DNA of 64,000 bases from Caulobacter vibrioides (GTDB lineage: Bacteria; Pseudomonadota; Alphaproteobacteria; Caulobacterales; Caulobacteraceae): the NCBI RefSeq assembly GCF_002858865.1, contig NZ_PJRR01000008.1:1-64000 (forward strand), given 5' to 3'. Below the pieces are notes generated by a model. It saw nothing but the letters and a program-made list of their open reading frames with translations, had not been told where the DNA came from and made no database searches. Positions 26,103 through 35,715 of the stretch are shown in pieces. How positions within the stretch are numbered: the first letter of the stretch is position 1; each line of letters begins with the position of its first letter. Position numbers and translations under genes: made by a program.

Positions 26103-26125
26103 CCATTCCTGTTAAGACTTGTCGC

Positions 26126-26866
26126 ATGCAGAGCCGCACGCACTTCATGACGGCCTTGGCCGTGGTCCTGATGGCAGGCGGGACGACCGCCTGCGGGCAC
26201 CTCGACGCAGAGCCGATCACGCCTGCGCCGCGCCCGACCGCGACCTTCTCCAACATCGGTTACGCGGACTGGAGCGAGGCAGAGCCCGACTATCGCTTCT
26301 ATCCGGGCGACGAGATCGAGATGACGGTGCCCTCGGCGCCGGAACTGAACAAGACCGCCACCGTGCAGCCTGACGGCCGGATCACCGTGCCGCTCGTGCA
26401 GCCGGTCATGGCCGCCGATCGCACGATCGGCGAGCTGCAAGCCTCGCTGAGCCAGGCCTATGCCGGCACCCTGCTGCGTCCACAGGTGCAGATTTCAGTG
26501 AAGGCGACAGCGCCGCTGAAGGTGTTCGTCGGCGGCGAGGTCGGGAATCCCGGCGTGTTCGACATGGCCGGCGACGGCGACGCCTTGCGCGCCATCATCC
26601 AGGCGGGCGGGTTCAAGACCACCGCCAAGCGCAATCAGGTCGTGATCATTCGTCGCGGCCCCGACGGGCGGGCGATGATGCGGACGGCCGACCTGCTGAG
26701 GGGTCTGACCAGCCCCGGCGGTGCGGACCTGGTGCCGCTACGCCGCTTCGACATCGTCTACGTGCCGCGCAGCGGCGCGGCGGAGACGGGTCTGTTCATG
26801 CAGCAGTACTTCCGCGACCTGCTGCCGGTCAGCTTCAGCTACGCGATCAACGGCAACATCCGCTAA
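26126..26866 (+). CDS. hfsD: Holdfast export outer-membrane protein HfsD (Wza-like)
   Basis: The 246-residue protein is a polysaccharide biosynthesis/export (OPX) family lipoprotein candidate. A hydrophobic N-terminal segment ends in TTACG with Cys23 as possible lipidation site. A Poly_export domain follows (FYPGDEIEMTVPSAPELNKTATVQPDGRITVPLV, YAGTLLRPQVQISV), and then a SLBB-like domain (KVFVGGEVGNPGVFDMAGDGDALRAIIQAGG). It forms the outer-membrane exit for the holdfast. An internal ATG at residue 8 is an alternative start. It is divergent from hfsA. Confidence 0.92.
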   Translation: MQSRTHFMTALAVVLMAGGTTACGHLDAEPITPAPRPTATFSNIGYADWSEAEPDYRFYPGDEIEMTVPSAPELNKTATVQPDGRITVPLVQPVMAADRTIGELQASLSQAYAGTLLRPQVQISVKATAPLKVFVGGEVGNPGVFDMAGDGDALRAIIQAGGFKTTAKRNQVVIIRRGPDGRAMMRTADLLRGLTSPGGADLVPLRRFDIVYVPRSGAAETGLFMQQYFRDLLPVSFSYAINGNIR

Positions 26867-26908
26867 GCGGCGGATGAGCGAAGGCGCATCGAGCCCGGAG
26901 AACCGGGC

Positions 26909-27187
26909 TCAGCCGTGGGCCAGCCACTCGCGCGCCTGACGCTGGGCTTCGGCGACCTCTTCGCTGGCCATCTCCTGCGAGAGTTCCTTGCGATAGACCT
27001 TGGCCTCGATCGACCCGCGCATGGCGGCCAGATTGAACAGCATGTGGGCCGACACATAGTCCAGCGGCGCGCCGCCCTGACCGGTCGAGTACAGCAGACC
27101 CATGCGGAACAGTTCGTCGCCGGTGGATTCGGCGGTGGGCAGCGGCAGCGTGGAAACGACGGCCGGCGGTTCATTCATCAACATCAT
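26909..27187 (-). CDS. Small Sel1-repeat-like protein
   Basis: The 92-residue cytoplasmic protein contains a single Sel1/TPR-like unit: GDELFRMGLLYSTGQGGAPLDYVSAHMLFNLAAMRGSIEAKVYRKELSQEMASEEVAEAQRQAREWL. The pattern L-x-G-x-x-Y-x-x-G-x-G with D-x-x-x-A and A-x-x-G is the Sel1 signature. Start choice: MM-LMNEP at 27187, behind AGAGGAGATGTGCC, a good ribosome binding site; the internal Met codons are alternatives. The role is unknown. It is not obviously part of the neighbouring hfs operon because it faces hfsD tail to tail. Confidence 0.75.
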   Translation of the reverse strand: MMLMNEPPAVVSTLPLPTAESTGDELFRMGLLYSTGQGGAPLDYVSAHMLFNLAAMRGSIEAKVYRKELSQEMASEEVAEAQRQAREWLAHG

Positions 27188-27359
27188 GGCACATCTCCTC
27201 TCTCAAGCTCGCCCCGCCGTTCTGGCGGATCAGAGCCTGAGAGAAGAAAAGTCCACAGCCACTGAACATATAGTTAAGCGGCAAAACATCATGAAAATAA
27301 TGTCGAGTATACTAGTTATTAGAGGTGATTACTGCGCGTAAAGGCCAGTATACAGCACG
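27188..27359. other. A+T-rich promoter region upstream of the Sel1-like gene
   Basis: About 170 bases that become notably A+T-rich between 27240 and 27340 for this chromosome. GTATAC occurs twice (near 27306 and 27350). No gene is seen. It must carry the promoter of the minus-strand Sel1-like gene and the end of the glutathione-transferase transcript. Confidence 0.45.
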
Positions 27360-28085
27360 TTAACGGGCGCGCTGACCGAACAGGACTCTGCGAGCGTCTT
27401 CCGCAGCTTTTCCAGAGGCTTGCAGGCCGCCGGAGCGGAGTTCCGCGCCCAGCTTGAAGCCCTTCTGGACGGCCTCGCGCGCGCCGACGCGCTCGAACCA
27501 CGCCTTCAGGTGCGGAAACTCTTCCAGAATGATGCCCTGATTTTTCCACGGCACAATCCAGGGCCAGATCATGAAGTCGGCGATGGACAATTGGCCGCAG
27601 ACGAACTCACGCCCCTCAAGACGCTTGTTCAAGACGCCGTACAGGCGGTGGGTCTCGTTGGTGTAGCGGATCACGCCATAGGCGATCTGGCGCTGGTCGG
27701 CGATGATCGCAGGCGCATACTGGCGGAAGTGATGCGTCTGGCCGGCCATGGGTCCGAGCCCGCCCATCTGCCACATCACCCACTGGTCGATATCGACCCG
27801 CTCACGCTCATTGGCGCCGTAGAACTGGCCGGACTTGCGGGCCAGGTACTGCAGGATCGCGCCGGATTCGAAGATCGAGATCGGCTGACCGTCCGGCCCA
27901 TCGGGGTCGACGATCGCCGGCATGCGGTTGTTGGGGCTTATGGCCAGGAACTCCGGCTTGAACTGCTCGCCGACGCCGATGTTCACCGGAACCATCTCGT
28001 AGGGCAGGCCCATTTCCTCCAGGGCGATGGAGATCTTCCAGCCGTTGGGCGTGGGCCAATAGTGCAGTTCGATCGGACGGCTCAT
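27360..28085 (-). CDS. Glutathione S-transferase family protein (YfcG/Nu-like)
   Basis: From the ATG at 28083-28085 (preceded by GGGAGGGGAGG) the product is 241 residues. The N-terminal thioredoxin-like domain reads IELHYWPTPNGWKISIALEEMGLPYEMVPVN and NNRMPAIVDPDG with IFESGAILQYLA (glutathione-binding E-S). The C-terminal helical domain has QWVMWQMGGLGPMAGQTHHF and CGQLSIADFMIWPWI. The pattern TPNGWKI with Asn/Thr near the glutathione thiol is typical of the YfcG/YghU Nu-class, which act as disulfide-bond oxidoreductases with glutathione. The open frame upstream of this ATG is not conserved in character. Confidence 0.87.
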   Translation of the reverse strand: MSRPIELHYWPTPNGWKISIALEEMGLPYEMVPVNIGVGEQFKPEFLAISPNNRMPAIVDPDGPDGQPISIFESGAILQYLARKSGQFYGANERERVDIDQWVMWQMGGLGPMAGQTHHFRQYAPAIIADQRQIAYGVIRYTNETHRLYGVLNKRLEGREFVCGQLSIADFMIWPWIVPWKNQGIILEEFPHLKAWFERVGAREAVQKGFKLGAELRSGGLQASGKAAEDARRVLFGQRAR

Positions 28086-28281
28086 CGGCCTCCCCTCCCG
28101 TAATCGTCGTTGTTCCCGAACATGGTCCCCGCCGCGCCGCCCGCCAAGGGGGCGGCAGGGCAAATCGCTGACAACCCCATTCAGGCTGGGTTCAGCCGCG
28201 CCCGCTGATCGTGCGCTCCAGGGTCGAGGGACGTTTTGGCGGCGCCGGAGGGTGTTCGCCCGACCACGAGGAGAAGACGAG

Positions 28282-28803
28282 ATGAAGCGTCTGCTGCTGA
28301 CGATCGCCGCTGTGGCGTCTGTGGCCGGCCCGATGGCCCTGAGCGCCACCGACGCCGCCGCCCAGGACCGCGGACGCTGGGAACACCGTGACCGCGACCG
28401 TGACTGGGATCGGGACCGTGACTGGGATCGCGGCCGAGACCACGACCTAGGCGGCTGGGATCGCGATCACCGCGGCGGCTGGGATCGTGGCGACCGCTGG
28501 GATCGTCGAGACCGCTGGGATCGCGGTCGTCACAACGGCTACTACTATAACAGCCGCTGGTACTATGGCCCGCCGCCCTCGGCCTATTACGGCCATCCCG
28601 GCTATCGCCCAGGCTACAGCGCCTGGCGTCGCGGCGCCTATCTGCCCAGCTACTATCGCGGCCATGGCTATGTCGTGAGCGACTACTATCGCTACAACCT
28701 GCGTTCGCCGCCGCGCGGCTATTACTGGTACCGCACCGGCGACGACTATGTGCTGGCGGCGATTGCGACCGGCCTGATCTTCGACGTTATCGCAGGCCGC
28801 TAA
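28282..28803 (+). CDS. RcnB-like secreted protein with charged WDR repeats
   Basis: The 173-residue protein starts at ATG 28282 behind GAGGAGAAG. It has a signal peptide (KRLLLTIAAVASVAGPMALSATDAAAQ), then a low-complexity region of repeated D-R-D-W-D-R and G-W-D-R units (about residues 28-85), then a Tyr/Gly/Pro-rich region, and ends in a conserved RSPPRGYYWYRTGDDYVLAAIATGLIFDVI block that is typical of the RcnB family of periplasmic or secreted proteins. RcnB of E. coli affects nickel/cobalt efflux, but most homologues are uncharacterised; no metal role is claimed here. Confidence 0.8.
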   Translation: MKRLLLTIAAVASVAGPMALSATDAAAQDRGRWEHRDRDRDWDRDRDWDRGRDHDLGGWDRDHRGGWDRGDRWDRRDRWDRGRHNGYYYNSRWYYGPPPSAYYGHPGYRPGYSAWRRGAYLPSYYRGHGYVVSDYYRYNLRSPPRGYYWYRTGDDYVLAAIATGLIFDVIAGR

Positions 28804-28817
28804 ACGACCAAGAAAAA

Positions 28818-28843
28818 GGGCCCGCAGCTTGCGCCGCGGGCCC
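28818..28843 (-). terminator. Rho-independent terminator downstream of gatB
   Basis: GGGCCCGC (28818-28825) pairs with GCGGGCCC (28836-28843). Read on the minus strand the hairpin is followed by a T-run (plus-strand AAAAA at 28813-28817), so it ends the gatCAB transcript. It may also help terminate the plus-strand RcnB-like gene. Confidence 0.75.
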
Positions 28844-28870
28844 TCGTCCGTCTTGGGGCTGATCGAGCGC

Positions 28871-30367
28871 CTACTCGACGCCCAGCTTCTTGCGCAGAAG
28901 CTCGTTGACCGTGCCCGGATTGGCCTTGCCGCCGGTGGCCTTCATGACCTGACCGACGAACCAGCCCAGCGCCTGCGGCTTGTCCTTCACGGCTTCGGCC
29001 TTGTCGGGATTGCCCGCGATCAGGTCGTCGATGGCCTTCTCGATGGCGCCGGTGTCGTTGATCTGAACCAGGCCGCGCTTCTCGACGATCTCGGCGGGAC
29101 GGCCTTCGCCGGCCCACATGTGCTCGAAGACTTCCTTGGCGATCTTCGAGGAGATGGTGCCGTTCTCGATCAGCTCGACCAGCTGGCCGATGTCGGTGTG
29201 CGGCAGCGGCGAGTTGGAGAACTCGGTCCCGGCCGCCGACAGCTTGGCCAGCAGTTCGTTGGTGACCCAGTTGGCCACCAGCTTGGCGTCGCGCCCCTTG
29301 GCCGCAGCCTCGAAGTAGTCGGCGCGGTCGGCGTCGATGATCAAGACGCCGGCGTCATAGGCCGACAGGCCATACTGGCTCTGCAGGCGCGCCTTCTTGG
29401 CGTCCGGCAGTTCCGGCAGGGTCTCTTCGATCGACTTCACCCAGGCCGGATCCAGCACCAGCGGCAGCAGGTCCGGATCGGGGAAGTAGCGATAGTCGTG
29501 CGCCTCTTCCTTCGAACGCATCGAGCGCGTCTCGCCCTTGGTCGGGTCGAACAGGCGGGTTTCCTGATCGACCTTGCCGCCGTCCTCGAGGATCTCGATC
29601 TGGCGACGGGCCTCATATTCGATGGCCTGCTGGATGTAGCGATACGAGTTGACGTTCTTGATCTCGCAGCGCGTGCCCAGGTGCTTGAAGTCGCCCGTGG
29701 CGCGGAACTTCTCATAGTCGCCGGGACGGCAGACCGAGACGTTGACGTCGGCGCGCAGGTTGCCCTTCTCCATGTCGCCGTCGCAGGTGCCCAGATAGAC
29801 CAGGATCGTGCGCAGCTTCTTCACATAGGCGGCGGCCTCTTCGGAGGTGCGCATGTCGGGCTTAGAGACGATCTCCATCAGCGCGGTGCCGGCGCGGTTC
29901 AGGTCGACATAGGTCGCGTTCGGATCCTGATCGTGCAGCGACTTGCCGGCGTCCTGTTCCAGGTGCAGGCGCTCAATGCGCACGTCGAAGGTCGTGCCGT
30001 CGTCGCGCTCGACGCTGACCACGCCCTCGCCGACGATCGGCTGGTCGAACTGGCTGATCTGATAGCCCTGCGGCAGATCCGGATAGAAGTAGTTCTTCCG
30101 GTCGAAGCGGCTCTTCAGGTTGATCTGCGCGCGCAGGCCCAGACCCGTCTTCACCGCCTGCTCGACGCAGAACCGGTTCAGCACCGGCAGCATGCCGGGC
30201 ATGGCCGCGTCCACGAGGCTGACCTGCTCGTTCGGCCCCGCGCCGAAACCGACGGCGGCGCCCGAGAAGAGCTTGGACTTGCTGGCGACCTGGGCGTGGA
30301 CCTCAAGACCGAGGACCATTTCCCAGTCGCCCGTGCGGCCCTTGATGACCTTGGCGTTCTCGTTCAT
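28871..30367 (-). CDS. gatB: Asp/Glu-tRNA amidotransferase subunit B
   Basis: The 498-residue protein is the tRNA-recognising and kinase subunit of the GatCAB transamidosome. Landmarks are [23 protein letters not shown] (GatB start), the zinc/ATP-site segments [52 protein letters not shown]-like [31 protein letters not shown] and [18 protein letters not shown], then a C-terminal YqeY-like helical domain ending in [18 protein letters not shown] start at ATG 30365-30367, 5 bases after gatA; a GTG 15 bases upstream is possible. It is the last gene of gatC-gatA-gatB. Confidence 0.96.
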   Translation of the reverse strand: MNENAKVIKGRTGDWEMVLGLEVHAQVASKSKLFSGAAVGFGAGPNEQVSLVDAAMPGMLPVLNRFCVEQAVKTGLGLRAQINLKSRFDRKNYFYPDLPQGYQISQFDQPIVGEGVVSVERDDGTTFDVRIERLHLEQDAGKSLHDQDPNATYVDLNRAGTALMEIVSKPDMRTSEEAAAYVKKLRTILVYLGTCDGDMEKGNLRADVNVSVCRPGDYEKFRATGDFKHLGTRCEIKNVNSYRYIQQAIEYEARRQIEILEDGGKVDQETRLFDPTKGETRSMRSKEEAHDYRYFPDPDLLPLVLDPAWVKSIEETLPELPDAKKARLQSQYGLSAYDAGVLIIDADRADYFEAAAKGRDAKLVANWVTNELLAKLSAAGTEFSNSPLPHTDIGQLVELIENGTISSKIAKEVFEHMWAGEGRPAEIVEKRGLVQINDTGAIEKAIDDLIAGNPDKAEAVKDKPQALGWFVGQVMKATGGKANPGTVNELLRKKLGVE

Positions 30368-30372
30368 CGCGC

Positions 30373-31842
30373 TCACCACCACTTCTCGGCCTTGGCCGTG
30401 AAACCGGCCGCCTTCTCGACCGCCCCGGCGACCGAGAACACGGTCGCCTCGTCCAGCGGCTTGCCGATGATCTGCAGGCCCAGCGGCAGGCCGTTGGCGT
30501 CGAGGCCGGCGGGCAGGCTGAGGCCCGGCAGGCCGGCCAGGTTCGTCGTCACCGTGAAGACGTCGTTCAGGTACATGGCGATCGGATCATTGCTGTTCTC
30601 GCCCAGGCCAAACGCCGCCGAGGGCGCGGTCGGGGTGAGGATCGCGTCGCACTTCGTCCAGGCGTTGTCGAAATCCTCGGCGATGCGGCGACGCACCTTC
30701 AGGGCCTTCAGATAGTAGGCGTCGTAATAGCCGGCGCTCAGCACATAGGTGCCGATCAGGATGCGGCGTTTGACCTCGTCGCCGAAACCCGAGGCGCGCG
30801 TGTTCTCGTAGATCTCGGTGAGGTTGGCGCCCTCTTCGCGCAGGCCGTAACGCATGCCGTCATAGCGGGCGAGGTTCGAGGACGCCTCGGCAGGGGCCAC
30901 GATGTAGTAGGCCGGCAGGGCATACTTGGTGTGCGGCAGGCTGATGTCGACGATCTCGCAGCCGGCCTCCTTCAGCCAGGCGATGCCATCCTGCCAGAGC
31001 TTCTCGATCTCGGCCGGCATGTTGTCGACGCGGTACTCCTTCGGAATACCGATCTTCAGGCCCTTCACCGACTTGCCGACGAACTGGGTGAAGTCCGGAA
31101 CCGGGATGTCGAGGCTGGTCGAGTCCTTGGGGTCATGGCCCGACATCGAGGTCAGCAGCAGGGCCGCATCCTCGACGGTCTTGGCGATGGGCCCCGCCTG
31201 GTCCAGCGAGCTGGCGAAAGCCACCACGCCCCAGCGCGAGCAGCGGCCGTAGGTCGGCTTGATACCCACGGTGCCGGTGAAGGCGGCCGGCTGGCGGATC
31301 GAGCCGCCGGTGTCGGTGGCCGTCGCGCCCAGGCACAGGTCCGCCGCGACCGCCGCGGCCGAGCCGCCGGACGAGCCGCCCGGGGTCAGGGCCTTGGTCG
31401 AGCCCTGGGCGCGCCAGGGGTTGGTCACCGGGCCGAAATAGCTGGTCTCGTTCGACGAGCCCATGGCGAACTGGTCGAGGTTAAGCTTGCCCAGCATCAC
31501 CGCGCCGTCGCGCCACAGCTGGCTGGTCACCGTCGACTCGTAGGTCGGGACGAAGTTCTCGAGGATCTTCGAGCAGGCCGTGGTCCGCACGCCGTTGGTG
31601 CAGAACAGATCCTTCACGCCCAGCGGCGCGCCTTCCAGGGGACCAGCCTCGCCCAGCGCCCGGCGGGCGTCGGACTTGGCGGCCATGTCTATCGCCTTGT
31701 CCGGGGTCTCCAGGATGTAGGCGTTCAGGCCGCGCGCGGCCTCGATGGCGTCGATGTGGGCGCGGGTCAGCTCGACCGAGGTGAACTCGCGGGCGGCCAG
31801 GCCGTCGATGGCGGCCTTCAGGGTCAGGTTCGTCAGGCTCAT
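30373..31842 (-). CDS. gatA: Asp/Glu-tRNA amidotransferase subunit A
   Basis: The 489-residue amidase-signature subunit hydrolyses glutamine and channels ammonia to GatB. The catalytic triad is visible as Lys77 (GVKDLF), Ser157 ([11 protein letters not shown]) and Ser181 ([10 protein letters not shown]). The start is the ATG at 31840-31842, which overlaps the gatC stop TAA by one base; the longer open frame upstream is gatC read in another frame. With gatC and gatB it converts misacylated Glu-tRNA(Gln) and Asp-tRNA(Asn). Confidence 0.97.
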   Translation of the reverse strand: MSLTNLTLKAAIDGLAAREFTSVELTRAHIDAIEAARGLNAYILETPDKAIDMAAKSDARRALGEAGPLEGAPLGVKDLFCTNGVRTTACSKILENFVPTYESTVTSQLWRDGAVMLGKLNLDQFAMGSSNETSYFGPVTNPWRAQGSTKALTPGGSSGGSAAAVAADLCLGATATDTGGSIRQPAAFTGTVGIKPTYGRCSRWGVVAFASSLDQAGPIAKTVEDAALLLTSMSGHDPKDSTSLDIPVPDFTQFVGKSVKGLKIGIPKEYRVDNMPAEIEKLWQDGIAWLKEAGCEIVDISLPHTKYALPAYYIVAPAEASSNLARYDGMRYGLREEGANLTEIYENTRASGFGDEVKRRILIGTYVLSAGYYDAYYLKALKVRRRIAEDFDNAWTKCDAILTPTAPSAAFGLGENSNDPIAMYLNDVFTVTTNLAGLPGLSLPAGLDANGLPLGLQIIGKPLDEATVFSVAGAVEKAAGFTAKAEKWW

Positions 31843-32129
31843 TATTCGACGACCTTCGGCACGACGAAGAAGTTGTTGATCGACTTGGGCGCGTTGCTGG
31901 TCACGCGGGCCGGATCGCCGCCCATGGTGACGACATCCTCGCGCAGCGGCAGGCCGGCCGCGACGACGCTGGTCAGGGGCTCGCAGCCATCGGTGTCCAC
32001 CTCGGCCAACTGCTCGATCCACGTCATGATGCCGTTCAGTTCCTGGGCCAGCGGCTCCAGGCGCTCTTCGGGCGTCGCGATGCGGGCGAGGCGCGCGACC
32101 TTCCGCACGGTGGCGGCGTCAATGGCCAT
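31842..32129 (-). CDS. gatC: Asp/Glu-tRNA amidotransferase subunit C
   Basis: The 95-residue subunit wraps around GatA and stabilises the complex. The sequence [49 protein letters not shown], followed by [34 protein letters not shown], is the full GatC pattern. The ATG follows AGGAGATCCTC-type purine-rich sequence (AGGAGATC). It heads the operon, whose promoter must lie in the 94 bases between it and the divergent ruvX. Confidence 0.95.
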   Translation of the reverse strand: MAIDAATVRKVARLARIATPEERLEPLAQELNGIMTWIEQLAEVDTDGCEPLTSVVAAGLPLREDVVTMGGDPARVTSNAPKSINNFFVVPKVVE

Positions 32130-32223
32130 GAGGATCTCCTGAAATTCGAACGCGTCGGTTACTAGGCTGGCGGCGAGGTTTCAAGGATGGTTTCAGGCGC
32201 GCCGGCTCCTGTTATGAAGCCTC

Positions 32224-32694
32224 ATGCCCGTTCTCGACATCGAAGACTTCGCCGCCGCCCTCCCCCAGTACGCCGCCGTCGTGGGTCTGGACCCCGGCGA
32301 GAAGACCATTGGGGTAGCCGTCTCCGACGTCACGCGCACCGTCGCCAGCCCTCTGGCCCTGATCGAGAAGACCAAGTTCAGCAAGGACGCCGAGCAGCTT
32401 TTCAAGCTGATGGACAGTCGCGGCGCCGTCGCAATCGTCATCGGCCTGCCGATGAACATGGACGGCACCGAAGGCGTGCGTTGCCAGTCCAACCGGGCAT
32501 TGGGCCGCAATCTGCTGCGCCTGAAGCCCGACCTGCCGATCACCTTCTGGGACGAACGCCTTTCGACGGCGGCGGTCACCCGCGTGCTGATCGACGAGCA
32601 CGACATCTCGCGCAAACGCCGGGACGAGGTCGTCGACAAGATGGCCGCCGGCTGGATCCTGCAGGGCGCGCTGGAGCGGCTTCGCGGCCTTTGA
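32224..32694 (+). CDS. ruvX: Putative pre-16S rRNA nuclease / Holliday junction resolvase RuvX
   Basis: The 156-residue RNase H-like protein (YqgF family) has AVVGLDPGEKTIGVAVSD with the first catalytic acid Asp23, an IVIGLPMNMDGTEG motif, TFWDERLSTAAV with the second acid, and RRDEVVDKMAAGWILQ with the last acid. The family is involved in maturing the 5' end of 16S rRNA and was earlier linked to Holliday junctions. The gene is divergent from gatCAB. Confidence 0.94.
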   Translation: MPVLDIEDFAAALPQYAAVVGLDPGEKTIGVAVSDVTRTVASPLALIEKTKFSKDAEQLFKLMDSRGAVAIVIGLPMNMDGTEGVRCQSNRALGRNLLRLKPDLPITFWDERLSTAAVTRVLIDEHDISRKRRDEVVDKMAAGWILQGALERLRGL

Positions 32695-32760
32695 GACCAT
32701 CGCCGTCACTGAATTTTCGCCCCGGGCGAGAAAGTCAGGGCTTTGCCGCCGTGAACCGGC

Positions 32761-33252
32761 TTGGTTAATGTCGGCGAATTCGCGAACTCGGGGGCGGGCG
32801 TGGACTTCAGACGAAAGAACGACCGTCGTCGCGTGGTCGCGACCGGCGCGGCCTTGATCGCGGTGCTTGCGGCCGACATCGGCGTCGCTGGCGACGGCGG
32901 CGACTGCCCGCCCAACCCCGAGCCGGGCAAGTGCTACGAGAAGGTCTACAGCCCTGCCCAATACGAGGATCAGGCTGAGCAGGTGCTCGACCAGCCGGCG
33001 CGCGTCGAGACCCGCACGATCGAGGCGGTCTACCGGTTCGAAGAGAAACGACTCCCGACCGGCGACAGCGGCGGCCAAGCCTATCGCACCGTCGTCGAGA
33101 AGGTTCTGGTCGCGCCGGCCCGGGTTGAGCGTTACGCCACGCCGGCGACCTACCGGATCGTCATGACTCGCCGAAAGATCCGCGACGCCAGCTTTACGTG
33201 GCAGGTCATCGCGTGCGCGGCGGGCCGCACGCCGCCCCGGGTCGGCGGCTGA
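32761..33252 (+). CDS. Hypothetical exported protein
   Basis: The frame gives up to 163 residues; a GTG at 32800 (MDFRRKNDRRRVV) may be the real start. Either way a basic N terminus and one hydrophobic stretch (VVATGAALIAVLAADIGVAG) suggest a signal peptide or anchor. The rest has CPPNPEPGKCYEKVYSPAQYE and two related segments, QVLDQPARVETRTIEAVYRFEEKRL and KVLVAPARVERYATPATYRIVMTRRK, which look like a duplicated V-L-x-x-P-A-R-V-E module. Three Cys could form disulfides. Similar CY-x-K-V-x-P-A-x-Y repeats are seen in uncharacterised alphaproteobacterial proteins. Function unknown. Confidence 0.7.
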   Translation: MVNVGEFANSGAGVDFRRKNDRRRVVATGAALIAVLAADIGVAGDGGDCPPNPEPGKCYEKVYSPAQYEDQAEQVLDQPARVETRTIEAVYRFEEKRLPTGDSGGQAYRTVVEKVLVAPARVERYATPATYRIVMTRRKIRDASFTWQVIACAAGRTPPRVGG

Positions 33253-33486
33253 AGCGAAAATGCGCGGAAAATCATCTCAAGTAACAATAGGTAGCGTCTA
33301 AAACCCTTTTTGGGTTCTAAACCTGCCCGGATCGGCGGACCTGAAAAGAAATTCGCTCAGCAGGTGAATTTTCGGGACAACATCGTTTTGTCTTTGGTTA
33401 AGGTTAATTGTCGCGTTCAGGGACCGGACTCCAAGTTCGTTCCACGACTTTACAGATTCCGGTTGAGGGCAAACGAGGGGGCTCGA
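33253..33486. other. A+T-richer leader region upstream of the Pro-rich protein gene
   Basis: About 230 bases without a convincing gene and with lower G+C than the surroundings. An imperfect hairpin (about 33296-33322, AAACCC-TTTTT-GGGTT core) may end the preceding transcript. The GGTTAAGGTTAATTG stretch near 33397-33411 contains two TTAA half-sites. A strong GAGGG ribosome binding site (33476-33480) precedes the next gene. Confidence 0.4.
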
Positions 33487-33981
33487 GTGACGAAGAAGGT
33501 CTTGATGGGTTTGGTGGCGGTCGCCATCACCGGCATGTCGGTGAGCCCTGCGCTCGCAGACGGCCGCAACTATGCGCCGGCGCCGGCGCAGCGCAGCTAT
33601 CCGCCGGTTCCGCCGCCGCCGTCTTATCCGCCCGCGCCGCGTCCGCCGTCGCCGCCGCCCGGTCCGCCAGTGGATGACTGCCTCTGCACGCGTCCGGTGG
33701 TGTTCTATGGCCCGACCACGGGCTGGGGCGACATCCGAGTCGCGGCCCCGGGCGTGCGCGTCTTTGGCGAGCCGGTGGTCGTGCCGTCGGGCCGCATCGA
33801 TATCCAGGGCCCGCCGGTCTATGTCGACGCCCCGCCCGTTCGCGTGGCCGCGCCGCAGATCTATCTGCACCGTCCCGAAGTGCATGTGCGTCCGTCGGCC
33901 GTCACGGTCGAGGCGCCGCAGATCCACTTCAGCGGCTGCGCCGACGGCGTGCGCTGCGAGCCGGCTCCGCCGCGTCGTTAA
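33487..33981 (+). CDS. Proline-rich secreted protein of unknown function
   Basis: The 164-residue product starts at GTG 33487, 6 bases after GAGGG. A signal peptide (TKKVLMGLVAVAITGMSVSPALA) is followed by a Pro/Tyr-rich spacer (YPPVPPPPSYPPAPRPP, about residues 36-62), a Cys-x-Cys motif (DDCLCTRP), and then a beta-rich region with short periodic V-x-x-P/A-x-x-V/I-x-V units (IDIQGPPVYVDAPPVRVAAPQIYLHRPEVHVRPSAVTVEAPQIHF), ending with two more Cys. The periodic V/I-x-V strand pattern suggests a beta-helix-like or surface-associated structure. No family was recognised. A strong terminator follows. Confidence 0.75.
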   Translation: MTKKVLMGLVAVAITGMSVSPALADGRNYAPAPAQRSYPPVPPPPSYPPAPRPPSPPPGPPVDDCLCTRPVVFYGPTTGWGDIRVAAPGVRVFGEPVVVPSGRIDIQGPPVYVDAPPVRVAAPQIYLHRPEVHVRPSAVTVEAPQIHFSGCADGVRCEPAPPRR

Positions 33982-34006
33982 GACCTGGATCCGTCGCGAA
34001 GTTACC

Positions 34007-34043
34007 GAGGAGGGTGGCCCAAGGCCCCCTCCTCTTTCTTTTT
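34007..34043 (+). terminator. Strong Rho-independent terminator
   Basis: GAGGAGGG (34007-34014) and GGCC pair with GGCC and CCCTCCTC (34027-34034) around a CAA loop, followed by TTTCTTTTT. It ends the transcript of the Pro-rich secreted protein gene; read the other way it lies just before the minus-strand gene's stop. Confidence 0.85.
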
Positions 34044-34059
34044 GGGCTTAGAGAGAGGC

Positions 34060-34551
34060 TCAGCGCTGCGGCGCGCAGAACGCCCGGGCTTCACGCGCCA
34101 GCGACAGGTCGCCGCCTTCCAGAGCCGCCTTCACCGCCTCGTCGCAGCGATTCTCGCTCAGCAGGCCCGTGACCTTGCCGCGCAAGGCGTCGGACTTGGC
34201 CGCGGCTTCCTTGAGCATCTGGGCTTCCTTGCGCTCGCCCGGCAGACAGGCCGAGTACCACTTGGCGTCACCGCAGCGAGCGATCAGCCGCGTCTGCCGC
34301 GAAGGATCAGCGGGCTTTTCTGAAACAGGCTTTTCGGGCGGCGGCTTGGCGCTCGCGGCCGGCGCCAACTCCACCGTGGCGGGCGGCGCGACCACCGGCG
34401 GCTGCCCTTCCAGCGGTTTAACCGTCATCTCGGTCGGCATCTGGTAGTGGCAGACCCAGCCCTTGTCGGTCGTCTGGCAGGACTGCAGCGTCGCACGCGC
34501 CTCCTCGGACGGCGCGGAGGCCTGCAACAAAGCGAGCATAAGCAACAGCAT
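34060..34551 (-). CDS. Hypothetical secreted protein
   Basis: The 163-residue protein begins [13 protein letters not shown], a short hydrophobic leader, then [19 protein letters not shown], a Pro/Ala/Lys-rich spacer (about residues 55-85), and a helical C-terminal part with four Cys ([55 protein letters not shown]). The C-terminal helix pair resembles a TPR-like unit. No family was recognised. It is transcribed toward the preceding plus-strand gene and away from pyrB. Confidence 0.65.
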   Translation of the reverse strand: MLLLMLALLQASAPSEEARATLQSCQTTDKGWVCHYQMPTEMTVKPLEGQPPVVAPPATVELAPAASAKPPPEKPVSEKPADPSRQTRLIARCGDAKWYSACLPGERKEAQMLKEAAAKSDALRGKVTGLLSENRCDEAVKAALEGGDLSLAREARAFCAPQR

Positions 34552-34715
34552 GGCCGACCCCGAACGGCGCGTTCCAGAACGCGACCTCTACAGTATGCGC
34601 CTCCTGCGCCCCGCAACAAGCCAGGGCATGGATTGAGGCGACGATCCGGCCCGTTGTGGGCCACCGCCCAGCGCGGCCTTTCCTTAACGGTCAAAGCCGC
34701 CTAAGACGCGGGCTC

Positions 34716-35714
<999 letters not shown>

Positions 35715-35715
35715 A

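Noticed and set aside
28381..28530. CRISPR-like array in the RcnB-like gene
   Set aside because: The repeated GACTGGGATCG-type units encode D-W-D-R protein repeats within one continuous reading frame and have no unique spacers of constant length.
33310..33486. N-terminal extension of the Pro-rich secreted protein
   Set aside because: The extension would place about 59 residues before a clear signal peptide. The GTG at 33487 has a good ribosome binding site.
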